Positions 56,449 through 63,762 of a stretch of 63,762 nt of DNA are shown here, in pieces. Origin of the DNA: an uncultured Glaciecola sp. (GTDB lineage: Bacteria; Pseudomonadota; Gammaproteobacteria; Enterobacterales; Alteromonadaceae); assembly GCA_905479945.1 (NCBI GenBank), contig CAJQOP010000004.1, positions 1 through 63,762 of the forward strand, in the 5' to 3' direction. The translations under genes and the position numbers were made by a program. The notes under the pieces were generated by a model that saw nothing but the letters and a program-made list of their open reading frames with translations, was not told the DNA's origin and ran no database searches. The stretch's first letter is position 1; each line of letters opens with the position of its first letter.

Positions 56449-56924
56449 TCCACCTCCAAATAGCGGTCTGAAAACATTTTTTTCAAGCGGTTAATCCTCA
56501 CCTGCACAGCATTAAGCTTCATACCTAATACCGATGACATTTCCTGGCCATTAAGACCGTCTAGGTACATCATCATTATTGAACTGTCTACATCAGCCAA
56601 TGAATCCATAAACTCACTCAATATCTCAGCCTGACAGCGTCCGCCGAGAGATTCTTCGCTGCTAACTTGGCTATTCAGTATGGCGGCTTTGCCCTCACGT
56701 AAACGGATCTGCTTGCGCACGCTGGTCAATGCGGTATTAAGACCAATGCGGTAAATCCAGGTTTCAGGTTTTGCGTCTCCCCTGAAACTATCGATACTGC
56801 GCCATAACTGAACAAGTATTTCCTGATAAAGATCGTCAACAGCGTCGGTATCAGCATATCGTCTTGCAATAGCTAGTATCCTTCCACCATTAACCTTGAT
56901 CAGTTGCTCAAATTCAGCTGCCAC
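56445..56924 (-). CDS. ECF-type RNA polymerase sigma factor
   Basis: From the GTG at 56924 the product is 159 residues. Region 2 contains RYADTDAVDDLYQEILVQLW and RSIDSFRGDAKPETWIYRIG (core binding and -10 recognition), region 4 contains DGLNGQEMSSVLGMKLNAVQ followed by VRINRLKKMF (helix-turn-helix for -35). AGGA lies 6 bp before the GTG. The frame is open 37 codons upstream, but that part does not look like a sigma factor. It overlaps the membrane partner by 4 bp. Confidence 0.87.
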   Translation of the reverse strand: MAAEFEQLIKVNGGRILAIARRYADTDAVDDLYQEILVQLWRSIDSFRGDAKPETWIYRIGLNTALTSVRKQIRLREGKAAILNSQVSSEESLGGRCQAEILSEFMDSLADVDSSIMMMYLDGLNGQEMSSVLGMKLNAVQVRINRLKKMFSDRYLEVE

Positions 56925-57233
56925 TAATTTTCCTGTGAAATTGTTGAGGATTAACTTATTAGTCGATTGGAGTTTAAGAAACTTACAACTAGGGTACATA
57001 AAAACATTTAACAGAGTAATAATCGAACAGTTCAAAGGTAGGCAAAGCCGACATGTAGGTCGTTAGCATTATCAACTTCCTTGTTCGGCAGGCCAACGCG
57101 TCAAACTAGTTCAGTTATTGAAACTTACTAAGGTCTCTTAAGTGCCGGTCGTGATCATTAAACACAACAAATTATTCAAGTGATAGTCCACAAGCTTTAC
57201 TTTGTGCTTAACAGTTAAAATCGAGCCTGTATT

Positions 57234-58244
57234 TTAGTAATAAAACTCTTTAACAGCCGAAACTACTTCAGCAACATCATTTGAATTGATATCAAGATGA
57301 GTGACTAAGCGTATAAGCTTGCCATTACTAATAATGATATTTTTATGAGCAAGGAACTCGACAAGCTGTTGTTGTCTTTCAGCACTAATGAATAAAATAT
57401 TAGTTTGTACAGAACCATGCAGGTTGACACCCTCAATGGCTGATAATCCTTGCGCTAGCGATTGTGCATTATTGTGATCATCAACAAGGCGATGAACATG
57501 ATTATCCAATGCATAAATGCCTGCAGCAGCAAGCATACCAGCCTGACGCATTCCGCCTCCCAACATCTTTCTTATGCGTCTTGCTTTAGCAATAACTTCT
57601 GAACTTGCTACTAAAACCGAGCCAATTGGAGCTCCTAGACCTTTCGATAGACAAATTGAAACAGAATCAAACCCCGTCGTTATTTGTTTTACATCTACTC
57701 CCTGTGAAACCACAGCATTAAATAATCGGGCTCCATCAAGGTGAAAAGCGAGTTGATATTCATCAACCAAATCTTTAGCTTTATCTAGATAGGCTAAAGG
57801 TAGTACTTTACCGCCGGTGGTGTTCTCTAAACAGAGTAACTTTGTCTTAGCGAAGTGACTGTCATCGGGCTTAATGACACTTTTAATAGTGTCTAAATTT
57901 AGTGTGCCATCGGCATCAAATAAAATCGGCTGGGGTTGTATACTGCCTAGCACAGCTGCGCCACCCGCTTCATATTTATAGGTATGCGCATCTTGACCGA
58001 CAATGTATTCATCACCGCGCTCGCAATGTGCCATAAGGGCAATCAGGTTACTTTGGGTGCCACTTGAACAAAAGATCGCATCTTCTTTACCAAGCAATGC
58101 AGCTGCCTTTTTTTCCAGCATATTGACTGTGGGGTCTTCACCATAGACATCGTCACCAATGTCAGCTTCAAACATTGCTTGTTTCATCGCAGCCACGGGT
58201 TTCGTCAAGGTGTCACTGCGCAGATCGATGGGTTTCATAGGCAA
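57234..58244 (-). CDS. ltaE: Low-specificity L-threonine aldolase
   Basis: The 336-residue PLP enzyme begins KPIDLRSDTLTKPVAAMKQA and EADIGDDVYGEDPTVNMLEK, the family signature, has FHLDGARLFNA (Asp for the PLP ring) and the Schiff-base lysine in SVSICLSKGLGAPIGS. It splits threonine and allo-threonine into glycine and acetaldehyde. Length is normal. It is a single gene, preceded by the prepilin gene in the same direction (about 40 bp), which need not be a true operon. Confidence 0.92.
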   Translation of the reverse strand: MPMKPIDLRSDTLTKPVAAMKQAMFEADIGDDVYGEDPTVNMLEKKAAALLGKEDAIFCSSGTQSNLIALMAHCERGDEYIVGQDAHTYKYEAGGAAVLGSIQPQPILFDADGTLNLDTIKSVIKPDDSHFAKTKLLCLENTTGGKVLPLAYLDKAKDLVDEYQLAFHLDGARLFNAVVSQGVDVKQITTGFDSVSICLSKGLGAPIGSVLVASSEVIAKARRIRKMLGGGMRQAGMLAAAGIYALDNHVHRLVDDHNNAQSLAQGLSAIEGVNLHGSVQTNILFISAERQQQLVEFLAHKNIIISNGKLIRLVTHLDINSNDVAEVVSAVKEFYY

Positions 58245-58284
58245 GCCTGTTAAAAATTCTAGCTAATATTGTGGATGATAGCAT

Positions 58285-58821
58285 TTAGACAAGCATTTGG
58301 TCTTGTTCCTCCTCTATTAAAGGGCATGCCACTTCCCCTATATTAACAACCCGTGGTTGTTGCTGTGAAACCTGGAGGACGGGACGGTTCGTTCGAGCGG
58401 AACGATATCGAATCTTACAGGTGTTAGGATCAGGTGCGTCGTCGATTCGCACATCTACATAACCCAATTGTCCGCCACAATTACCACCAGCCCAAGTAAA
58501 TTCATCACTGACTTCAACCACCGCTGCTATGCCTCCTGGATGAGGGCAGGGGTATCCGCAACGTAAGGTAATTGACTCACCTCCGACTTCAATCGTAGGA
58601 TTGGTCGAGCAATCAGTCTTATCTTCTATTCTCGCTTTTAGGTTGACTAAGTTGGATGCTGAGCGCATGGACCCTTCTAACGATTCGAGCGTCGCAATAC
58701 GCGCGTCGGTGCTGAGATTTAAAAATTTAGGCGCAACGGTTACTGCTAATATACCTAAAATAACAATAACTATGATCAACTCAATTAAGGTGAAGCCCTG
58801 CTGCTTTTGGTGGATATACAT
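58285..58821 (-). CDS. Type IV prepilin, MSHA-like major-pilin type
   Basis: The 178-residue product has a short leader (MYIHQKQQG) with cleavage before FTLIELIIVIVILGILAVTV, the canonical N-methylated prepilin helix with Glu5. The C-terminal globular part has six cysteines, including TDCSTNP, RCGYPCPHPGG and AGGNCGG. It resembles MshA-type pilins, which assemble at the inner membrane. No other pilus gene is near, so assembly would rely on machinery elsewhere. Confidence 0.88.
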   Translation of the reverse strand: MYIHQKQQGFTLIELIIVIVILGILAVTVAPKFLNLSTDARIATLESLEGSMRSASNLVNLKARIEDKTDCSTNPTIEVGGESITLRCGYPCPHPGGIAAVVEVSDEFTWAGGNCGGQLGYVDVRIDDAPDPNTCKIRYRSARTNRPVLQVSQQQPRVVNIGEVACPLIEEEQDQMLV

Positions 58822-59107
58822 CTGTTTTTATCTCTTAATAGTTCGCGTTTTTTAACGTCCATTCTTCAATGGAGTTGTATCTTCTCAGTACTCAAATTTG
58901 GCTTAAGGTATCAAACCTATCTTTGGGTTATTTATATAATTAGATACATAGGTGTATCAATCAATAAGTAATAATTCGTTGTGATGCTCATGCTCATCGC
59001 AATTGCACATATCGTTTAAAAACTATGTATAACCTTTCCACAAGCTTGCTAAGGCGCATTTTCTTGACTACGCTTTAGTCACCTAGTATGTCTACAAGGA
59101 GTGTAAT

Positions 59108-59296
59108 ATGTTTACCTTTATGAGCGTTTTAAGCAACCGACAACTATTGCTAGAGCAAGCACCGATTTTTGTTGCTTCATTTTTAATAGCGAATGTTTTC
59201 TATAAGTTTGGTAGTTTTGGTATTGAGTTAGTGGCTTTTCTTTTCACGTGGTTTTGCATTGACGCAGCAGTTCAGTTTCTGCGAAAGAAACCTTAA
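59108..59296 (+). CDS. Small membrane protein of unknown function
   Basis: The 62-residue product has two hydrophobic segments (APIFVASFLIANVFYKFG and GIELVAFLFTWFCIDAAVQF) and a positively charged end (LRKKP), giving a likely two-helix inner-membrane hairpin. AAGGAG precedes the ATG with ideal spacing. No family is recognised. The preceding ~250 bp (58822-59107) holds no gene. Confidence 0.7.
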   Translation: MFTFMSVLSNRQLLLEQAPIFVASFLIANVFYKFGSFGIELVAFLFTWFCIDAAVQFLRKKP

Positions 59297-59309
59297 AAAT
59301 GATATAGGA

Positions 59310-59332
59310 CTAGCGCTTTATTGAGGCGCTAG
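59310..59332 (+). terminator. Terminator-like hairpin after the small membrane protein gene
   Basis: CTAGCGC (59310-59316) and GCGCTAG (59326-59332) form a perfect 7 bp stem with a 9 bp loop, 13 bp beyond the stop. No T-run follows, so the role is uncertain. Confidence 0.45.
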
Positions 59333-59368
59333 AGGCCACATTAAACGCTAACTTTAAACCATATGACC

Positions 59369-62300
59369 TTAGGCCTGCCAGTTCAGGCCTCTTACTACTG
59401 CATTTCCGCTATCGACATCTTCGAGTAACAATTTCCAAAACGTTTGAATTGAATCAACGCGCGAAATAAAGTCAGGTCTTGCATTATCATCGGCTTGTAT
59501 TAAGGCGATCAACACATACTGTTTACTTGGCGCTGGATCTGCCGGAGTCGGCCAAGCAATTGGTGGCAATATAATATTTGATTTTGCGGGTATTGTTGTC
59601 AATGGGAGGGAAGCGCCCAATGACACCCAAGTATTTGGGTCTTGTATTGTGTCGACCGCAATTCTAAACACCTCAACCTGCGCGTTTTCCATATCAGTAC
59701 CGCCTTTGTTATATGCGCGCACGTATATCTGATTAGTTTCACTACCATCAACAACATCAGCTTCACGCTTGTCATTTTGGTCCGCAAATGCAGTTTCAGG
59801 ATCGGCCTCGGTAGCTTGCACAACAATAATATCGTGACTTTGTGAGCCCCATGCAGTTTCGCCAAACAAACCGGTATCGTCGAAGCCATCTCGCAATGAG
59901 GCGTCGGCAGGAGACGTTAATACAGTACTTACAAATAAAGCGGTTCTTCTTTCCTTTCCTATAAAGCTTGCCGCTTGAGCAGTATCAACTACGTTTCCTA
60001 ATGTGCTGGTGTCGATTGCATCATGACTTGGATCTGTTGCTATTGCTAGTAAGGCAACGCTGTCTTTTAATTCACCCGGCACATTCCAGTTAAAAGCCAT
60101 GACTCTCGGCTGGCCTGATTCCAAAAAATCGATTGGTAATGTACCTACTTTCTGCCATGTTCCACCGTCGGGAACGTTTGGAAATGTATTCCAAAAATCA
60201 GTCTGAAGATCTGGAGGAGTAGCTGTAAGGCTTGCCCAGAATAGATGCAGTTCGGCGCTGTTTGTTTGGCCAAAGCCAACATTGTGAAGTTGCACATAGA
60301 CAATATTCATTGTTCCCGCCGACAAATCATCACTGCGCAGCATTTCGTCCATTTCGAGACCATCTATGACTGACCCTAAAAAACGGTAGGGTGGTGTATC
60401 GATGCGGATGTCGATGGAACGATTTAATACCATCGTATTTCCTGCGCTCATTCTAGGATCATCTTTGGATGCCTCTAGGTGAGCAGCCGCGTAGGTTTTT
60501 CCATCGTCAATAATGTTGTCACGAATGAGCAGTTTCACTCTAGCAACACCTGATAAATCGCACTCGTATGCCCCTCTCGCGTGAGTTGCACAGCGCAGTA
60601 AGTGCTGAGTTACACCTAGCTCATCGTTATATGTCACAGCGTTTAAATCAAATATTAAAGCCAAGGGGAGGCTGCTATTAAAGGTTCGCCATTGTGGTGC
60701 AAATGTCGGACTCGTTGCTGAAGTTGGTGCTTGCGCATTGCGGATAACATATACACCAGCAAAGCAAGCACAGTAAATTGTTTGTGGGTTAGCAACATTT
60801 GCGGAACTTGTTGGATCGAACACAATTGAGGTTGCGACCGAAGGACTAAATTGATTTGCTGCAGTGCTAACGCTGGGTAGGAATCTGCCGCTTATCTCTC
60901 GCCAATTTTGCCCTGAATCTCCAGATAGATAAATTAGCGCTTGCGCATTCGCCCCCGCAGTTCGAGGTCTTATGGTGGCCGAAACTGCCACTATGGCTTC
61001 ATTATTTGGGTTAATACATATGCCAGTAATTGTTGCGTCAGCAATGCCAATTGCCGGCACTGGCGGTGGCGGCACTGGCGGTGGCGGCGTCACATTGTTC
61101 CATGTTGTTGCATTGCCGTCACTGGTAAAAAATACTTGCCCGTTGTTAGTTGTTACCCACCAATTTAGGTCAGGGCTTATAGGAGAATATAGAACTTTGC
61201 TTACCTGATCAGTTCTATTTGTAAAACTAGGTATTCTGTTTAAACGCGTAAATCTGGCTCCGTTCGTGGAGCGATACGCCGCTCCAGTTCTGCCTACTAG
61301 TACATCATTTGCGGTGACAGGGTGCGAAGCAACAACGCCGACAAACAATGCTGTATGCGCAGCTGAAAAGCCCCTAGTAATAGGCGAAAGAACAGCTCTA
61401 TGATTGATGTTTTTATTGCCGACTTGCGGTACATCTGGCAATTGGTTCATGTAATCTTCATCACCAAAATCGTCATTAGTGCTTATAATTTGAGTTTGAT
61501 CAAGACCACTTTGCCATGTTGCAATAAATTTTCTCGGATCGGTGGGGTGAAAGGCAACTTCACCGCCATCAGCACCATTTACATGATACCAAGTGTGGCC
61601 GCCATAACTTAACCAAGTACCATTATCTTGTAAGCCACCCGCGAAAATATATGGGAATTTGGGGTGAGTCGTTATGTCATTAAATTGCGCTGCATTAATT
61701 CCTAAGCCGCGTTCTCTCCACCGACCACCCAAATCAGGCGAAGTTGATACACCGCCATCATTGCCTACCCAAATTCGAGTTGGGTTGGCGACATCGAAGA
61801 AAAGAGCATGTTGATCGGCATGTTGAGCTCTGTCGCCTTTGTCATGCTGTTCCCAATCAATAATTTTTGACCAGCGTGTTCTGTGACTTCTGTTACTTCT
61901 TCCAGTGTGTCTACCTATAAATAACTCCACTGAGCCGGTTATAAAAATACTGGGATCATTTGGATGGAACTCCAATACAAGGTCATATCGCGCTTGTCGA
62001 CCACCATCCCCCCTTCGACGTCCGGTATTTCTCCAACTATCACCCTTGTCCGCAGAAATGAATACGTTAGATGCGCGATCACGGGAAATCCCAGCAACTG
62101 CGCCAATCCAATTTGGTTGAGAGCGGCATTGTGTTAGTTTTATTCTTGTGAAATTACGTGGAAATCTAGGTGTAATTCGAGTCCAAGTGACCCCTGCGAT
62201 AGCAAGGTAAATATCAGTTATTCGATTGTATTGTGCTTTGTAAACGCCATTTCCCCATAACGCGACATAAACAGTTACCGTTGTCGGGGGTGTGGTTCTG

Positions 62301-63079
62301 GATGAACCAAAATCGACCATAATGTCCGAAGCCCTTTGGCCGCCTGGTACTGGAGCAGATGCATGAACAACATCATCAGCTTGTAGGACAGGTAACACTG
62401 CTAATCCAGTTGGCGGTGTGCCGCGAGCAATTCCGCCATCCGACGAAGCTATCCATAATCGATCAGGTTCCCACGGGTCAACTACAATACGCTCAAACTG
62501 CCCGAAAGCTAAGATGCCTGTCGTTGGATGGTCGATTCGTGTAAAAGTATTTCCATAATCTGTTGAGCGAAACAAACCATTACCCAAAATATCTCTTGGT
62601 CCTCCGCTTGCCGCGCGGGTGGGTTCACCTGTGCCAACGTAGATAATTTCGGGGTTGCTGTAACTTACTCCTATGGCACCTATCGCCAGAGCTTGCCGTG
62701 CAGTTGGCGGTGAGAAATTATCCAATGCTGTCCAACTATCGCCACTGTCTTGAGTTCGCCACAAGCCACCTTGTGCGCTGCCGGCATATATTGTTTGTGG
62801 GTTTCTCTCATCTTGCGCCAAGCAGCGAATGCGCCCACCGAGATTTCGTGGCCCCAATGGTCGCCAGTTCAAGTTTGCGCCAGCAGTATCCTGACGAGCA
62901 GGAACAGCTGCATGAATAAGCGCTTGATCAAGTAGCTGACTAAAATCCCAGGGCGACAAAGCGCCAGTTCGAGCCAATATATTTTGAACTCTTTCGCTGG
63001 GATTATCTCTAGGGTCTTGTATTGGTTCCTCTATAGGATCATCAATTGGCTCGTCTATACGATCTTCTGATTCAGGCAT
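59369..63079 (-). CDS. Large BNR/WD40-like beta-propeller protein
   Basis: From the ATG at 63079 the product is about 1,236 residues. It starts with an acidic repetitive part (DRIDEPIDDPIEEPIQDP), then a glycosidase-like propeller with BNR/VPS10-type blades (GGRIRCLAQDERNPQTIYAG, GGLWRTQDSGDSWTALDN, NGLFRSTDYGNTFTRI, VWVGNDGGVS-like repeats) over ~60-780. The C-terminal third has CARDB-like beta-sandwich segments (YVQLHNVGFGQTNSAELHLF and YVRAYNKGGTDMENAQVEVF). No signal peptide is visible. The start is 1 bp after the stop of the collagen-like gene, so they form an operon. Function unknown; a structural or carbohydrate-binding surface role is likely. Confidence 0.8.
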   Translation of the reverse strand: MPESEDRIDEPIDDPIEEPIQDPRDNPSERVQNILARTGALSPWDFSQLLDQALIHAAVPARQDTAGANLNWRPLGPRNLGGRIRCLAQDERNPQTIYAGSAQGGLWRTQDSGDSWTALDNFSPPTARQALAIGAIGVSYSNPEIIYVGTGEPTRAASGGPRDILGNGLFRSTDYGNTFTRIDHPTTGILAFGQFERIVVDPWEPDRLWIASSDGGIARGTPPTGLAVLPVLQADDVVHASAPVPGGQRASDIMVDFGSSRTTPPTTVTVYVALWGNGVYKAQYNRITDIYLAIAGVTWTRITPRFPRNFTRIKLTQCRSQPNWIGAVAGISRDRASNVFISADKGDSWRNTGRRRGDGGRQARYDLVLEFHPNDPSIFITGSVELFIGRHTGRSNRSHRTRWSKIIDWEQHDKGDRAQHADQHALFFDVANPTRIWVGNDGGVSTSPDLGGRWRERGLGINAAQFNDITTHPKFPYIFAGGLQDNGTWLSYGGHTWYHVNGADGGEVAFHPTDPRKFIATWQSGLDQTQIISTNDDFGDEDYMNQLPDVPQVGNKNINHRAVLSPITRGFSAAHTALFVGVVASHPVTANDVLVGRTGAAYRSTNGARFTRLNRIPSFTNRTDQVSKVLYSPISPDLNWWVTTNNGQVFFTSDGNATTWNNVTPPPPVPPPPVPAIGIADATITGICINPNNEAIVAVSATIRPRTAGANAQALIYLSGDSGQNWREISGRFLPSVSTAANQFSPSVATSIVFDPTSSANVANPQTIYCACFAGVYVIRNAQAPTSATSPTFAPQWRTFNSSLPLALIFDLNAVTYNDELGVTQHLLRCATHARGAYECDLSGVARVKLLIRDNIIDDGKTYAAAHLEASKDDPRMSAGNTMVLNRSIDIRIDTPPYRFLGSVIDGLEMDEMLRSDDLSAGTMNIVYVQLHNVGFGQTNSAELHLFWASLTATPPDLQTDFWNTFPNVPDGGTWQKVGTLPIDFLESGQPRVMAFNWNVPGELKDSVALLAIATDPSHDAIDTSTLGNVVDTAQAASFIGKERRTALFVSTVLTSPADASLRDGFDDTGLFGETAWGSQSHDIIVVQATEADPETAFADQNDKREADVVDGSETNQIYVRAYNKGGTDMENAQVEVFRIAVDTIQDPNTWVSLGASLPLTTIPAKSNIILPPIAWPTPADPAPSKQYVLIALIQADDNARPDFISRVDSIQTFWKLLLEDVDSGNAVVRGLNWQA

Positions 63080-63080
63080 T

Positions 63081-63762
63081 TTACTGACCACCTACATTAA
63101 ACCAACTTTCGAGAACACCACCTGGTGCTTTAGGGTTTTGGGTTTCGTGTAAGACATCACTGCTGGCTGAAAAAGGTCTACTATCAACATCTAGTAATGC
63201 ACCACAATTCACTCTAATAAATATTCGACCACCATTGGCTGACAAGAATCGTAATAATTGACTCTTGTCACCTCGTGGTCTCCAGTCGATTTGTTGGCTA
63301 CCTAACTTGCTAGTGCCTTGAATATATGACACAGGCATTAGGATGACGTCTTGATTAACACCGCTTTCAAAAAGCAGCTGAATGACTTGTGGTTGAGTTT
63401 GAGTTGTCTTTGAAGACAGCCGACTGGATAATTTTACGCTCAATCTGTCGATTAGTTGCATCGCCACTTTGGGGTCAACTCGACCATCATGCGGCCAGCT
63501 TATTTCAGAAATTGCAGGCCATTGCGGATCTAATCCTTCACCTTGTAATCCTCGTGCTCCAGTTTTACCAATAGGACCTATAGCACCAGCTGCACCAGTA
63601 AGGCCAATTTTGCCTTGCGGACCGGATGTTCCAGTTTTACCAATAGGACCTATAGCACCAGCTGCACCAGTAAGGCCAATTTTGCCTTGCGGACCGGATG
63701 TTCCAGTTTTACCAATAGGACCTGTAGCACCAGCGGCGCCAGTAAGCCCAATTTTGCCTTGC
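63081..63762 (-). CDS. Collagen-like protein, C-terminal part (runs off right edge)
   Basis: The frame is open from the window edge to a TAA at 63081-63083 (227 codons seen). The first ~75 codons are Gly-X-Y repeats (QGKIGLTGAAGAIGPIGKTG and TSGP, again and again), then a non-collagenous C-terminal domain of ~150 residues (VAMQLIDRLSVKLSS, VIQLLFESGVNQDVI, RFLSANGGRIFIRVNC). Collagen-like segments in bacteria form triple helices in surface or spore proteins and phage tail fibres; the C-domain may trimerise it. An internal GTG at 63467 should not be taken as the start. The N-terminus lies outside the window. Confidence 0.85.
   Translation of the reverse strand, partial: QGKIGLTGAAGATGPIGKTGTSGPQGKIGLTGAAGAIGPIGKTGTSGPQGKIGLTGAAGAIGPIGKTGARGLQGEGLDPQWPAISEISWPHDGRVDPKVAMQLIDRLSVKLSSRLSSKTTQTQPQVIQLLFESGVNQDVILMPVSYIQGTSKLGSQQIDWRPRGDKSQLLRFLSANGGRIFIRVNCGALLDVDSRPFSASSDVLHETQNPKAPGGVLESWFNVGGQ
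63559..63762. repeat. 72 bp tandem repeats encoding collagen Gly-X-Y units (continue past right edge)
   Basis: CCAGTTTTACCAATAGGACC begins units at 63559, 63631 and 63703, exactly 72 bp apart. The first two units are almost identical; the third shows a few substitutions (GTAGCACCAGCGGCGCC). Each unit encodes 24 residues. The pattern indicates recent amplification and the array continues beyond the window. Confidence 0.9.

Noticed and set aside
56925..57035. 37 extra N-terminal residues for the ECF sigma factor
   Set aside because: They do not resemble sigma region 2, whereas the GTG at 56924 has a good ribosome site and gives the usual length.
63081..63467. A separate 128-residue gene starting at the internal GTG at 63467
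   Set aside because: The frame runs open from the collagen repeats without a stop, so this is the C-terminal domain of the collagen-like protein.
63559..63762. Evenly spaced 72 bp units that could suggest a CRISPR array or satellite
   Set aside because: There are no unique spacers. The units translate into continuous Gly-X-Y collagen sequence.

Overview
The window looks like chromosomal DNA of a marine gammaproteobacterium of the Alteromonadales type. This is inferred from the moderate A+T content, a TtpC/ExbB/ExbD/TonB/TPR operon led by a DUF3450 gene, phasins with a PhaD-like regulator, an MSHA-like prepilin, thiopurine methyltransferase and an S9 peptidase. No species can be named from the sequence alone. 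No rRNA, tRNA or CRISPR array was recognised.

Layout. (1) 1-13.1 kb is accessory DNA: the start of an IS110-type transposase, an integrase stump, a very large secreted SpvB/FG-GAP/RHS protein followed 3 bp later by a small secreted protein, then a pile of broken insertion sequences (two IS3-type remnants, an IS21 stump, a broken IS66) around an orphan acidic secreted protein, and an apparently intact IS91-type transposase. (2) 13.5-16.7 kb holds a short-chain dehydrogenase, two phasins and a PhaD-like TetR regulator, with no PHA synthase. (3) 16.7-30.1 kb is rich in lipid-related genes: an SRPBCC protein, two class I HMG-CoA reductases flanking a wax ester synthase/DGAT and a patatin, a NAD(P)/FAD oxidoreductase, a membrane-anchored esterase and a DUF4153 membrane protein. 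(4) 30.1-32.3 kb has an inverted REP-like pair, a ParDE toxin-antitoxin pair and a dihydroflavonol-reductase-like SDR. (5) 32.9-37.9 kb is a tightly packed TonB energising operon whose first gene, DUF3450, carries an in-frame amber codon. (6) 38-55.7 kb holds mostly metabolic genes: a voltage-gated ion channel, a GCS2-like ligase paired with an aspartoacylase-like hydrolase, an acetyl-CoA hydrolase/GNAT fusion, a lipase-like hydrolase, a GMC oxidoreductase, an enoyl-reductase-like protein, a purine nucleoside permease family lipoprotein, tpm, an S9 peptidase, GNAT, a 2OG oxygenase and an MBL-fold enzyme. (7) 55.8-63.8 kb has an ECF sigma factor with a membrane partner, threonine aldolase, a lone prepilin, a small membrane protein, and a large beta-propeller protein downstream of a collagen-like gene that runs off the right edge.

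How the genes may work together. Phasins, PhaD-like regulator, WS/DGAT, patatin, esterase, GMC alcohol oxidase-type enzyme and enoyl-reductase-like protein suggest a storage-lipid neighbourhood. The two HMG-CoA reductases are the unexpected members, since no other mevalonate gene is visible. The TonB operon would power outer-membrane uptake. The best candidates for something poorly described are the RHS protein with its secreted partner, the HMG-CoA reductase pair around the neutral-lipid genes, and the collagen-like/beta-propeller pair at the right edge.
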